NCBI GenBank assembly: GCA_002722595.1
Contig: PBMO01000039.1
Location: 1 to 38,292, forward strand
Direction of reading: 5' to 3'
Length of the DNA stretch: 38,292 bases
DNA from: Methanobacteriota archaeon
Lineage (GTDB): Archaea > Thermoplasmatota > Poseidoniia > Poseidoniales > Thalassarchaeaceae
In this document: positions 1-8,382 of the stretch, in pieces
Position numbering within the stretch: position 1 is the first letter of the stretch
How the letters are laid out: every line of letters begins with the position of its first letter
Notes under the pieces: generated by a model
Seen by the model: the letters and a program-made list of their open reading frames with translations, nothing else
What the model was told of the DNA's origin: nothing
Databases searched by the model: none
Translations under genes and position numbers: made by a program

Positions 1-135
1 AAAACTATTGATCAAAAGCTCAGTCAAAATTTTTCTAAATACGCAGAACGGCCAGGATTAGTTTTGGTTTATTTGTCCCTATGGTCGATTTTACCTGCAA
101 TATGGTTAACAGCAATTACTACTCTAATTGGTTAA
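1..135 (+). CDS. C-terminal fragment of a membrane protein (cut by window edge)
   Basis: Frame 1 is open from the first base to TAA at 133-135 and encodes 44 residues; the start lies outside the window, so the ORF track missed it. A polar stretch (KTIDQKLSQNFSKYAERPG) leads into a hydrophobic segment (LVLVYLSLWSILPAIWL) ending in TLIG. This fits a final transmembrane helix with only a few residues after it. Base use resembles the neighbours. The family cannot be named from this much sequence. It is probably co-directional with the PIN-TPR gene that begins about 60-80 bases downstream. Confidence 0.6.
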   Translation, partial: KTIDQKLSQNFSKYAERPGLVLVYLSLWSILPAIWLTAITTLIG

Positions 136-215
136 TTGTACTGTGCAACTAACATCAGAAATGATGCTGGATTTCAAGAGGTAAAGACCAACTATGAGTG
201 GCCCAAGTCAATCTC

Positions 216-2132
216 ATGGCTCATGTTTGGGTGGTAGATTCGAATTGCTTCATCCACATAGGATCAATGGCACCAGAAGGATTCGTAGATGATGTCAAGA
301 AGATTCTCGCCAATGAATCGGGAGGACTTCACGTTACCCCCGGAGTTCATGATGAAGTCAGGAACGTCCGTTTTCAGCGTTGGAATGGGAAGCCAAATCT
401 TCTAGAAGAAATGAGTGATGTACTTGTTACAATCTCAATTGGTGAAGATGAGATCCGCGGTTTAGCAGAAAAAATTGGAGAGAATGCTTCTCCTCAAGAT
501 GTTGATTTGTCACTAATGGTTCTTGCAGGTAAAATTTCGCAAGAAGGTCGGAAAGTCACACTTGTGTCTGATGATTTCAAAATGACCACGACGGGAGATC
601 GCGCCAATCTTAATGTCGAAACCTGTCCACCATCTACCTTCATACAGCGACTTGCAGAATCCGGTTCAAAGGCACAGAGAACACGCTTACGGAGTCTTTC
701 TCGAAGAGTACGTGCAGCAGAAATGCGCTATGCCATTAGCCGAGCAGGGCAATATGATGTGCAAGCAAAATTGACATGGATGGTAGACTCACTTCTTTCA
801 TCAAAGGTTGCAATCGCTGAAAGTAGCGATGATTCATCGATATCTGATGAACGCAAATTAATCGCAGCTTTGATTCGTTCAATTCGAGGAGAGAATGTCA
901 AAAAATCGACAATGAATAAACTAGGTCTTTTGCCAGATGTTTGTGCTCCTGTGGCACGTTTGGATGAACACCTCTCGACATTATCTTCGGATGGTAGTTC
1001 AGACGATATTCGACAATCCTATGATTCAACTGTACAGATTCTTAGCGAGGTGCTTGAAATCACAGGACTTGGTCTTGCTCCTTTGGGTGAGGAGATGGCA
1101 GAATTGGCACATCGTGCAATGGCAGGTTACCATTATCGAACCGAATCTGCAATGGGTGTGATGGCAAAGATGTCAGGAGATTTGTACTTAGCACGGTTGC
1201 ATCTTTCTCGCGCCCTACAGCATGCAACTCTAATTGATGATGTGGGCGCCGAAATGCGTGCTATGCATCAATTGGGGATGCTGGCCTTGGCCAATAATCA
1301 GTGGGAACGTGCAGGCGCTCTGTTTGAAACCGCCGATAGGCAGTGTCAAGCAATTGGTGGCAATCGTTTATCCCACCTTGTGTTATCTGGGATATCCCGT
1401 CATCTAAACGATGAGACAGAGCTCGCAGAGTCCCATTTGCGTGCTGCAATCCCAATCGTTCAATCTGACAAGTCAGGTGCAACACAAATTCTAACAGAAG
1501 TGGGCAATGCATTGCTTACAGTTGATTGCCCGGGCCTAGCATTAGAAGTCCTAGATGAAGCGATTGAATGTGCAATCGAATCAGGTCAAGAAGATCGCTT
1601 GGAGATGCTTGCAGATTTGCTTCTTCTTGCAAATACAGCAATCAGCAATAGAGAGCAGAGCCAATATGATGGATTGCGCGAACTCCTTGATAGTTTGAAC
1701 GAAATCCATGAGGATGTAGAAGAAGAATTTCAAGCGCGCATATCTGATATTGATAGTCGTGCAGTTGAGTTGTCTCGCCCCTTGGATGAAACATGGTCTG
1801 AGTGGCAACCTGCAATCAAATTAATTCCTGATGGTTCTATGTTAACTGTTGTTAGGATAGACACAGATGATGAGGGGCGAAGTTTGGTGGTTTCGCACCA
1901 TGGAGAATTGGGTTCGATAGGTCTTTGGTTACCAGATGGGGGTGTGCAAGCAGCACCTGGTAATCTCATTGAAATCAATAATAGTCGAGTCAAAGTTGCA
2001 CCACCAACTGAGTTGCTGCGCGATGTTCACAACATCCGAGGCATCGTTGCGATTGAAGATCCAAATGCACTTTCTTTCATCGTCAATACAGATGATATTC
2101 TTGATGATGAAGATGAACTGAATTTAAGTTGA
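216..2132 (+). CDS. PIN-domain / TPR-repeat protein
   Basis: The N-terminal ~130 residues look like a PIN ribonuclease fold. There is an early Asp after a hydrophobic strand (VWVVDSNCFIH), a Glu in VHDEVRN, and two later acidic sites in SPQDVDLS and LVSDDFK. These match the usual order of the metal-binding acidic residues. From about residue 150 to 500 the protein is helical with TPR-like periodicity (for example ALANNQWERAGALFETADRQC), followed by a beta-rich C-terminal ~100 residues. PIN-TPR fusions suggest RNA cleavage controlled by protein contacts; the substrate is unknown. The ORF-track start at 198 is a GTG. I prefer ATG 216, which places the first Asp at residue 8 as in many PIN proteins, but GTG 198 is possible because GAGGT lies at 178-182. 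The gene converges on the MFS gene with 3 bases between them. Confidence 0.75.
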   Translation: MAHVWVVDSNCFIHIGSMAPEGFVDDVKKILANESGGLHVTPGVHDEVRNVRFQRWNGKPNLLEEMSDVLVTISIGEDEIRGLAEKIGENASPQDVDLSLMVLAGKISQEGRKVTLVSDDFKMTTTGDRANLNVETCPPSTFIQRLAESGSKAQRTRLRSLSRRVRAAEMRYAISRAGQYDVQAKLTWMVDSLLSSKVAIAESSDDSSISDERKLIAALIRSIRGENVKKSTMNKLGLLPDVCAPVARLDEHLSTLSSDGSSDDIRQSYDSTVQILSEVLEITGLGLAPLGEEMAELAHRAMAGYHYRTESAMGVMAKMSGDLYLARLHLSRALQHATLIDDVGAEMRAMHQLGMLALANNQWERAGALFETADRQCQAIGGNRLSHLVLSGISRHLNDETELAESHLRAAIPIVQSDKSGATQILTEVGNALLTVDCPGLALEVLDEAIECAIESGQEDRLEMLADLLLLANTAISNREQSQYDGLRELLDSLNEIHEDVEEEFQARISDIDSRAVELSRPLDETWSEWQPAIKLIPDGSMLTVVRIDTDDEGRSLVVSHHGELGSIGLWLPDGGVQAAPGNLIEINNSRVKVAPPTELLRDVHNIRGIVAIEDPNALSFIVNTDDILDDEDELNLS

Positions 2133-2135
2133 AAA

Positions 2136-3401
2136 TCAGTACGATAGTGTCTCTTGCAAATATCTTCGTTCACTCGGGAGCATTAGCATCACCCAGACAA
2201 TTCCTGATATTACCTGCAGGATGGCAAATAATTGGATACCTTGCCGCAATGTTATGTCGGTGTATTCCAACATCAGGCTGGCCACCAATGTGGAACAACC
2301 GTTGACCGTAGTCATCAGCAAGAAGTCGGTGCTGAACAGTCGCCCTCGCCACTCATCATCACTGCGTTCTTGCAATAGTACTGTAGAAAGTACCCAATTG
2401 ATTGCACTCGCCGCATGACCCAACACCACGATTACTGCAATCCATGGTGTCCATTTTAGGAATCCGATGATGACGTAGGCCACCCCACATACGCTGACCA
2501 ATGAACCGAGAAGAAAAGGCCAAATGTTTCGATCTTTGAACACATAGCGCGCAAAGATGGGACCCAATCCGGTTCCCAGACCTCTTGCAGCGAAGAGAAC
2601 GCCAATGCCTGCGGCCAGATCCCCAAAGGCAATTTCATCCCCGATGAGGATGAGCATATACACCAATCCTCCTCCAAAAACAGCCCAAAGTGCCTTTGCG
2701 GTGATGATTCGACTCACATGAGGTTTTGAGAATATGATTCTGAAACCATCGACAATATTCCCGCCCGTATTTGCCCATATTCCTCCGGGTTTTGGCACAA
2801 ATGGTTCTTGGGGTATTGTGAGAGTACTGTACATCAATGCACCCAGAACAAAGCAGATTGCATTGATTATGAAGGCTGCTTCAACACCATACGCAGAGAC
2901 CACAAATCCACCAAGACTAGCGCCCAAACACAGTGCTGCACTCCAGGTAGCGCTACTCAACGCATTTGCTGTTAACAGCTCATTGTCCTCGGTAATATTC
3001 GGAATCGATGCTCTTTCAGCCGGAATGAAAACCGCATGTAGCATCATCAGTAATGATGAGATGAAATAAATCATCCACACCTCTCCCTCTTCGTCGACGA
3101 GCAGAAGGGACAGAACTGCCACAGCAGAGAGCAGGTTGGCCCAAATCATCAACCATTTACGACTGAATCGATCGGCCAACATCCCCGTGAAAATTTGTGG
3201 TAATGCTAGCGAAAACATTCGAATGACAAACAACAACCCAATGCCCAATTCTGAGCCAGTGAGAGTGTAGATTAACACAAACAGAGCGACTGTGTTGAAC
3301 CATTCACCGAGCATTGAGATGGCCAGTCCAAACCAAAGCCGACGAAAAGTTGAATTTCGCTTCAGGAGTTCAAGAAAACCAACCTCTCTATGTAACTCCA
3401 T
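2136..3401 (-). CDS. MFS transporter, probable drug or small-molecule exporter
   Basis: This 421-residue protein has around 11-12 hydrophobic segments and an N-terminus typical of the EntS/macrolide-efflux branch of the major facilitator superfamily (LLKRNSTFRRLWFGLAISML). The conserved loop between helices 2 and 3 appears as GMLADRFSRKWLM, a good match to the MFS G-x-x-x-D-R-x-x-R/K motif. A substrate cannot be read from the sequence; export of a toxic or signalling small molecule driven by a cation gradient is the family's usual role. The start at 3401 puts the first helix at the usual distance. It is head-to-head with the oligoribonuclease gene across about 80 bases that contain a 10-base palindrome. 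Confidence 0.85.
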   Translation of the reverse strand: MELHREVGFLELLKRNSTFRRLWFGLAISMLGEWFNTVALFVLIYTLTGSELGIGLLFVIRMFSLALPQIFTGMLADRFSRKWLMIWANLLSAVAVLSLLLVDEEGEVWMIYFISSLLMMLHAVFIPAERASIPNITEDNELLTANALSSATWSAALCLGASLGGFVVSAYGVEAAFIINAICFVLGALMYSTLTIPQEPFVPKPGGIWANTGGNIVDGFRIIFSKPHVSRIITAKALWAVFGGGLVYMLILIGDEIAFGDLAAGIGVLFAARGLGTGLGPIFARYVFKDRNIWPFLLGSLVSVCGVAYVIIGFLKWTPWIAVIVVLGHAASAINWVLSTVLLQERSDDEWRGRLFSTDFLLMTTVNGCSTLVASLMLEYTDITLRQGIQLFAILQVISGIVWVMLMLPSERRYLQETLSY

Positions 3402-3406
3402 GCTGC

Positions 3407-3416
3407 CATCGCGATG
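3407..3416. promoter_or_regulatory. 10-base palindrome in the MFS/orn divergent gap
   Basis: CATCGCGATG is a perfect palindrome starting 5 bases upstream of the MFS start codon. Flanking TGCC and GGCA could extend the pairing with a 2-base bulge. It may be an operator or a 5'-leader hairpin for the MFS transcript. No TATA-like element is clear. Confidence 0.25.
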
Positions 3417-3485
3417 AAGGCAACCTATCAGTCCTCGTACACTTCGAATGCGAATCGCTATGGATGGCCTTCTTCTGGAATGCCC

Positions 3486-4019
3486 ATGGACAGTGAACCA
3501 CTGGTATGGATTGACTTAGAGATGACAGGCCTAGATCCTGATGAAAATGTAATCATAGAAATCGCCACAGTTGTTACGGATGGGGATTTGAATATCCTTG
3601 GGATAGGACCCAACCTCGCTATATTCCAACCAGAAGAAGAATTGGCGAAAATGGATGAGTGGAATATAACTCACCACACTGCGAATGGTCTGATTGATGC
3701 TGTAACTGAAAGTGAAATTACGAATGCAACCGCCGAAGCTCGCACTCTTGAATTCCTGCGAGAGCATTGCGTTGAAGGTAAGTCACCGCTGTGTGGAAAT
3801 ACAATAGGACAAGATCGAAGATTCCTTAGACAGCATATGCCTGAATTGCATGATTTTTTGCATTATCGAAGCATAGATGTAACTAGTGTGAAAGAAATTG
3901 CAAGGCGTTGGTATCCAACCAGTGAACGCTTCAACAAACCAGTTGGTCACCGAGCAATGGATGACATAATGGGCAGTATAGAAGAATTGAACCATTATCG
4001 TACTAATATATTCAAGTAG
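3486..4019 (+). CDS. orn: Oligoribonuclease (DEDDh 3'-5' exonuclease)
   Basis: The protein should degrade 2-5 nt RNA oligomers to mononucleotides, the last step of RNA turnover. From ATG 3486 it has 177 residues, the usual Orn length. The DEDDh exonuclease motifs are all visible: D-x-E in LVWIDLEMTGLD (residues 10 and 12), the second Asp in GNTIGQDRRFL, and H-x4-D in GHRAMDD. The Orn-typical MDEWNITHHTANGL and YRSIDVTSVKEIARRWYP stretches are also present. The ORF-track start at 3414 gives an unlikely 24-residue extension; ATG 3480 is the only close alternative. Orn is best known from proteobacteria, actinobacteria and eukaryotes (REXO2), so an archaeal copy is notable. It is divergent from the MFS gene and convergent with the JAMM gene. 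Confidence 0.93.
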   Translation: MDSEPLVWIDLEMTGLDPDENVIIEIATVVTDGDLNILGIGPNLAIFQPEEELAKMDEWNITHHTANGLIDAVTESEITNATAEARTLEFLREHCVEGKSPLCGNTIGQDRRFLRQHMPELHDFLHYRSIDVTSVKEIARRWYPTSERFNKPVGHRAMDDIMGSIEELNHYRTNIFK

Positions 4020-4029
4020 AAAGCAGGTT

Positions 4030-4051
4030 CCTGATTTATTCAGTAATCAGG
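4030..4051. terminator. Inverted repeat at convergent gene ends (possible 3'-end hairpin)
   Basis: CCTGATT (4030-4036) pairs perfectly with AATCAGG (4045-4051) around an 8-base loop. It covers the stop codon of the minus-strand JAMM gene and lies 11 bases after the orn stop, so both transcripts could end in it. No long T tract follows, so a role in RNA 3'-end stability is as likely as termination. Confidence 0.3.
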
Positions 4052-4810
4052 TCCTAGGCCATGGGGATTCCCATCATCATCGACTAGAAAGACATTGATT
4101 CCAACACCGGTCCGGTGGAATGCAATAAGTTCCAATCCATGAATGAAATGACCTGTTGGCGCGCGACCTAACACCGGTTTCCTGTTTCGACTTCTCCATG
4201 ACCCCCACCCTTTCTTTTCTTCAATTTCTGTTTTGAGTGGGCGCCTAAATCCCTCCGCATCCTCAAACCAAGGCAAAGGCCCTTCGGGACTAAATTCAAT
4301 CCCAAGAATCATGTCTACACCCTGCGTATATTGGGCAGCATCAGCATCAGCAGCAGAAGGAATGGCAACACAATTTGGGTGTGTATGCATCCAATGTGTG
4401 AACCTGGCACCACGCGAACCGCGATCATTTGAAAATAAATCATCCACCCATTCTTCGGGGACATGATGAACTGAGAAAGAATCTCCACGATTCACGAGAT
4501 GAGGCTCACCAATGAGAAAGACTTGACCTGCGAACAATTCTGGTTGGTGTTCAGAACCACATAGTAAATCGTTCATTTCTTGGCTTATTGGTTTGGATTG
4601 TTCTGGATCAAAACCGATTAAGATTTCATCAGGAAGGGCTTCAAATGCCCATTTCAGAATATTTTCCAAATGACGAATAGGTAGTAGAACAAAAGCAGAA
4701 TATCCATCCCGATTATTCAATGAAGATTGATTGTATTCCGCAACCGAATCAAGCAACCACGGCTCTACCATCATAAGGCCCTCTGCGGCAAGTGTGAATA
4801 AGGGTTGCAC
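4040..4810 (-). CDS. JAMM/MPN+ metalloprotease-like protein
   Basis: The complete JAMM zinc signature is present: H-x-H-x7-S-x2-D, read in HTHPNCVAIPSAADAD (residues 142-155). A hydrophobic strand (VDMILGIEFSPEG) follows as in MPN domains, and upstream Glu residues (VPEEWVDD) could supply the catalytic acid. JAMM enzymes in archaea remove ubiquitin-like SAMP proteins from targets; in bacteria they act in thiocarboxylate sulfur-carrier release. The substrate is not evident here. At 256 residues it is longer than minimal archaeal JAMMs, with an extra N-terminal ~100 residues and a C-terminal tail. The ORF-track start is a GTG that leaves only 13 bases to the divergent gene; the tandem ATGs at 4774/4771 are plausible true starts. 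Confidence 0.75.
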   Translation of the reverse strand: MQPLFTLAAEGLMMVEPWLLDSVAEYNQSSLNNRDGYSAFVLLPIRHLENILKWAFEALPDEILIGFDPEQSKPISQEMNDLLCGSEHQPELFAGQVFLIGEPHLVNRGDSFSVHHVPEEWVDDLFSNDRGSRGARFTHWMHTHPNCVAIPSAADADAAQYTQGVDMILGIEFSPEGPLPWFEDAEGFRRPLKTEIEEKKGWGSWRSRNRKPVLGRAPTGHFIHGLELIAFHRTGVGINVFLVDDDGNPHGLGPDY

Positions 4811-4823
4811 TCATCGGTTGCCC

Positions 4824-5513
4824 ATGGCGAAGAGGGGAGGCTTTGGAAAATTTCTCGGTGGTCTTGCAGGTCGACCCTATGACCGTCTCATGAGCCGTCT
4901 TGAAAAAATAGCAAAGGAGCATTCGGGTTCGTCTCTAGCCAGTGAATGCGAAAAGTTCGTCAAGATTGTTCGTCGTACTCTCGATGAAGAGCAAATCGAT
5001 GAAGAAGAACACGATTTGATTATGGAAGAAATCGAAGAAATTCATCCAGAAGGGAAGACTTATCCACGTTTGGGTGACGATTCAGAGGATTTTTACGATG
5101 GCGAAGAATTACCTGATGCTCCAGAACTTGATTTAGGTCGTCGTTCCAATCTTGATGACTTAATGAAGACAAAGGACGGTTCATTCACAGGTTCCTTTGG
5201 ACGAGATGAGTATGAGGAATACCGGCAACGTATGGCACAGGATTTCTTCAAAGAATCAGATGAAGCAATTGCTTCTGGAGATCACCAGAATATGACTTCC
5301 CAAGACCCAGGTCATCGGGTTTTCCATGACGTCGAAGATGAAGCCAAGGATTTGAAACGGCAAATCGCTCAGGAAATGGGTGTGGAAGTTGAAGAGGAAG
5401 AAGATGATACCTATCGTGTTGATGAGGATGGAACCGAATGGTGGCAAGACGATGATGGTGCTTGGTGGTATCGACCACAAGGCGAAGAAGATTGGTATCC
5501 TTACGAAGACTGA
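4824..5513 (+). CDS. Acidic cytoplasmic protein with Trp-rich C-terminal motif
   Basis: Starting at ATG 4824 (MAKRGGFGKFLGGLAG) this is a 229-residue soluble protein; the ORF-track start at 4731 would run antisense through the JAMM start region and is rejected. Residues ~20-80 are helical (LEEKIAKEHS-like, then DEEQIDEEEHDLIMEEIEE). The middle is acidic and probably flexible. The last ~30 residues form an aromatic module (VDEDGTEWWQDDDGAWWY, then a terminal WYPYED). A very similar arrangement ends the membrane protein at 26675. I do not recognise a family. It is head-to-head with the JAMM protease, which hints at, but does not prove, a link. Its stop directly abuts the opposite-strand stop in TGATCA. 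Confidence 0.75.
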   Translation: MAKRGGFGKFLGGLAGRPYDRLMSRLEKIAKEHSGSSLASECEKFVKIVRRTLDEEQIDEEEHDLIMEEIEEIHPEGKTYPRLGDDSEDFYDGEELPDAPELDLGRRSNLDDLMKTKDGSFTGSFGRDEYEEYRQRMAQDFFKESDEAIASGDHQNMTSQDPGHRVFHDVEDEAKDLKRQIAQEMGVEVEEEEDDTYRVDEDGTEWWQDDDGAWWYRPQGEEDWYPYED

Positions 5514-7352
5514 TCACAAACCGACTGCATTGTTCGGATCTTCCCACCAAGGTGGTGAAAGGAACCAACGCTCATCGTCAATCTCGCGGTCGACCAATGG
5601 CAATCCCAAAGTCGAAGAATCATCTAAATTTATACTCAAACCGAACGCAGAACAGGTCGATGGAAGGTAATCTTCTCCGGTTTCGGTCAATTCGATTCGA
5701 ATTGAGTCTCCGGCTTGTAAACGCACATCTAGAGGGTTGAATTCCATCAGCATGGTGTAGGTTTGGAATGGTACAACAACCTCGGCATCATATCCACCAT
5801 CACGATAACGCAAATCCATTGTGGCATGACCTAGTCGTAAATCATCAGCATCAGAATACATCGTCGCGAAAATTTGTCCACCATTGCAATTGCGGGCAGT
5901 TACAGATAGATGCAAAGTTGGTAGTCCAGAGATGTGGATGTCTTCAGTCAATTCAGGCATTATGATGGTAGCAGAAGAGGATGCACTTACAACTCCACCT
6001 TGGGCGGTTGCAGTATCCAGTGTTGCTAGGTCCCAAGTCAAGTCTTCAGGTGGCCATGTATCTTCTACGTGCCACATCCCATCGTGTGTTTGAATCTGTA
6101 CATGCGCTTCAGGTTCTTGTCCGGAATCCTTTAGATAATACTCAAACCAATTCCACAATTCAATGGCCCAATCCATGCGAGTCATTTCTGGATACGCCTC
6201 TCCACCATATCCGCTACCCAGTTCACCATGGCGATCTGGTTGATCGACGTAATTGTGTGCCCATTGACCTGCAATCGCCCTAGTATGAATTCCTGCATCT
6301 CGAAGCATCTGATAAGCAGGGAACGCGTGATATGGGTCTACGTTCCAATCTTGCAGACCCCAAACGAGGTAGACACTTCCGTTGTAATTATCAATCACAT
6401 CTCCAAGGTGATACCTCTCTTCCCAGTAATCTGACCATTCTGCCCCAAAGGCCTCCGCGGCAAGCGATGTGGTTACCGGCATTGCAGGTCCCACGATATC
6501 GTCACTACAAATTCGCAAATCATCTGTGGTCATATCCGATGTTGCCCCTTGATAGGCCAAATCATAACCAACAGCTCTGAATTCACTGCTACCATTTCGA
6601 TAGAACATTTGTTGGACACCAATACTGCCTGAGATTGGAACAATGGTTTTCAAGTGTTCAGAAGGGTTTTGGGCGGCTTCCCAATTAGTGGTACCAGCAT
6701 ATGATTTCCCCATCATACCAACATTCCCATTCGACCATTCCTGCTTACCTAACCAATCGACAGCAGCTTGGATTCCAACTTGTTCCCCAAGACCTTTGAC
6801 ATCTTGGCAATGTGTGGATTTCCCACTTCCAAAGGTCGACACTTGCGCCAGTGCGTATCCATGCGGAACAAATTGTTCCAAGACCCAAGCACCGACGCCT
6901 CCATCCGGAATTGTGTTGGGATTCGAATCACCATTGGCAACCTCGGTCCCGAAGTCATAGTACGGATGAATAGTGGCGATAACAGGTACTTTCGTTCCAG
7001 GTTCGACATCTGGTAACCACAATGCTACATGCATCAATGCAGGTTCTGGATAACCCGCGTCTTGTTCACTGGCAGGGAGGTCAACTTCGACAAAGTATTC
7101 AGTTGGCCCTGTCCAATTGTACATGCCTTCAATAGGCAATTTACTCCTCACGCCTGTATAATCTAAATCCAATTTATGACGTTCTTGCAATGACACTTGC
7201 CACCATGCCCCGTCTTCAACTGTACTTGAATCTTGAACGGCCCCAGAACCCCAAATTGAAGCTAGGACGATGAACAGTGCTACAACTCCTATAGTCAAAC
7301 CAAGCGCAATATTGAGAGTGAGCAATTCTCGCCTCTCTTCGTTGGCCGCCAT
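5514..7352 (-). CDS. Membrane-anchored CocE/NonD-family hydrolase (S15 peptidase-like)
   Basis: An alpha/beta-hydrolase of the X-Pro dipeptidyl-peptidase/cocaine-esterase group. The nucleophile elbow is GMMGKSYAGT; Asp in VWGLQDWNVDPYHAF and His in GQWAHNYVDQPDRHG fit the rest of the triad. The C-terminal ~200 residues resemble the beta-sandwich PepX_C domain. ATG 7352 (MAANEERREL) gives 612 residues with one N-terminal membrane helix (IALGLTIGVVALFIVLASIW), so the catalytic part should lie outside the membrane. That suits hydrolysis of environmental peptides or esters. The ORF-track extension to 7718 would be antisense to the cyclophilin gene and is rejected. A 20-base GC-rich hairpin ends one base before this ATG. 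Confidence 0.88.
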   Translation of the reverse strand: MAANEERRELLTLNIALGLTIGVVALFIVLASIWGSGAVQDSSTVEDGAWWQVSLQERHKLDLDYTGVRSKLPIEGMYNWTGPTEYFVEVDLPASEQDAGYPEPALMHVALWLPDVEPGTKVPVIATIHPYYDFGTEVANGDSNPNTIPDGGVGAWVLEQFVPHGYALAQVSTFGSGKSTHCQDVKGLGEQVGIQAAVDWLGKQEWSNGNVGMMGKSYAGTTNWEAAQNPSEHLKTIVPISGSIGVQQMFYRNGSSEFRAVGYDLAYQGATSDMTTDDLRICSDDIVGPAMPVTTSLAAEAFGAEWSDYWEERYHLGDVIDNYNGSVYLVWGLQDWNVDPYHAFPAYQMLRDAGIHTRAIAGQWAHNYVDQPDRHGELGSGYGGEAYPEMTRMDWAIELWNWFEYYLKDSGQEPEAHVQIQTHDGMWHVEDTWPPEDLTWDLATLDTATAQGGVVSASSSATIIMPELTEDIHISGLPTLHLSVTARNCNGGQIFATMYSDADDLRLGHATMDLRYRDGGYDAEVVVPFQTYTMLMEFNPLDVRLQAGDSIRIELTETGEDYLPSTCSAFGLSINLDDSSTLGLPLVDREIDDERWFLSPPWWEDPNNAVGL

Positions 7353-7353
7353 G

Positions 7354-7373
7354 CACCGCCCTACGGGGCGGTG
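7354..7373. promoter_or_regulatory. GC-rich hairpin abutting the CocE-family start codon
   Basis: CACCGCCC-TACG-GGGCGGTG is a perfect 8-base stem with a 4-base loop. On the minus strand it ends one base before the ATG at 7352, so it would fold in the 5' leader of that mRNA. It also lies in the promoter region of the divergent cyclophilin gene (start 7432). Confidence 0.45.
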
Positions 7374-7374
7374 T

Positions 7375-7388
7375 GTCATGAGCATGAC
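7375..7388. promoter_or_regulatory. Second inverted repeat in the CocE/cyclophilin divergent gap
   Basis: GTCATG-AG-CATGAC is a perfect 6-base inverted repeat one base beyond the GC hairpin, near the middle of the 79-base gap. It could be a dimer-protein operator serving both genes. Confidence 0.25.
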
Positions 7389-7431
7389 GATTAGTCGGTG
7401 ACCTCTTGAGTGAGCGATATCACCGCCAAAC

Positions 7432-8382
7432 ATGTGCGGGCGTTTTGTACCGGTCGTACTGGTCACCCTCCTCTTCATTTTTCCAATAGCAGGGGCGCAA
7501 GAGGATAACACGGATTGGACTGAAAATGAAATTGATCCAAATACTTGGACAGATGGTCCCGAACTCGAAGGTAGTCCAATGGATATACCCGGTTCAGGGA
7601 ACCCTATTGTGGAATTATCTGTGAGGTATACTCCTTCCTTAGCAGGTTCTGAAGTTGAGGGAAAAATAGTCATTGAATTATTCCCCAATTGGGTGCCAAT
7701 AACAACTGGCAATTTCATTATGCTCGCAGAAGAGAACTTTTGGGATGGAATATTTTTTCATCGAGTGATTGATGATTTTGTTGCTCAGTCAGGGGACCCT
7801 CTTTGCACAACACTGGGCACATACCCTGCAACAAGTCCAGGTTGTGGTTCAGGAGGAAGTGGGCAGACGATTCCTCTTGAGCACAATGAAAATATGAGCC
7901 ATGTTGATGGTGCAATTGGAATGGCGAGAGGCCAGGATCAAGATAGTGCAGAAAGCCAGTTTTACATTTGTGATACTGAACAACATCAGTTGGACCCAGA
8001 AGAAAGAACTGATGGAGGATATGCTACCTTCGGAATAGTTCGAGATGGTATGTCGCATGTCAGATCAATCGCTACAGTTCCAACCTCAAACGACCCATTC
8101 GGTATAGGCAATGTTCCTCCTGGCCCAGATAGACCAATTGAGGAGGTCCACTTGGTATCCATACGTATGATTGGTGTTGTCGCCTCATCTGATGAAACAG
8201 TTGAAAGCAATACATTTGGTGAAAATGTCGAAGAAATTGGAAGCAATGTTTTGTCTATTCTCTACTGGATTTGGGCATTTGCACTTTTGGGTGGCATCGG
8301 TCTAAATCTGAGGAGAGGCGGCCCAATTTCCGACCTAGGGATTGAGTCTGCCGTTGATGCAATGCTAGAATTAGGACCCTAA
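7432..8382 (+). CDS. Exported, membrane-anchored cyclophilin-type peptidyl-prolyl isomerase
   Basis: The protein starts with a clear signal peptide (VPVVLVTLLFIFPIAGAQ) and ends with a membrane helix (ILYWIWAFALLGGIGLNL) and a short tail. Between them is a cyclophilin domain: PITTGNFIMLAEENFWDG, FFHRVIDDFVAQSGDP with the catalytic Arg, GAIGMARG, SAESQFYICD, and YATFGIVRDGM. Cyclophilins speed cis-trans isomerisation of Xaa-Pro bonds. Placement outside the membrane points to folding of exported proteins, which are abundant in this window. The Trp that binds cyclosporin in human CypA is not at its usual place (QHQLD region). At 316 residues it is longer than a bare cyclophilin because of the anchor and an N-terminal spacer. 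The stop overlaps the convergent CdsA gene by 12 bases. Confidence 0.9.
   Translation: MCGRFVPVVLVTLLFIFPIAGAQEDNTDWTENEIDPNTWTDGPELEGSPMDIPGSGNPIVELSVRYTPSLAGSEVEGKIVIELFPNWVPITTGNFIMLAEENFWDGIFFHRVIDDFVAQSGDPLCTTLGTYPATSPGCGSGGSGQTIPLEHNENMSHVDGAIGMARGQDQDSAESQFYICDTEQHQLDPEERTDGGYATFGIVRDGMSHVRSIATVPTSNDPFGIGNVPPGPDRPIEEVHLVSIRMIGVVASSDETVESNTFGENVEEIGSNVLSILYWIWAFALLGGIGLNLRRGGPISDLGIESAVDAMLELGP

Noticed and set aside
153-166. CATCA-GAAA-TGATG stem, considered as terminator or box C/D RNA
   Set aside because: The stem is only 5 bases, no T tract follows, and no D box partner was found.
4731-4823. Longer start of the acidic Trp-motif protein
   Set aside because: The extra 31 residues are antisense to the JAMM coding region.
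7353-7718. N-terminal extension of the CocE-family ORF
   Set aside because: It is antisense to the cyclophilin coding region and crosses two inverted repeats; the membrane helix and MAANEERR start fit better.
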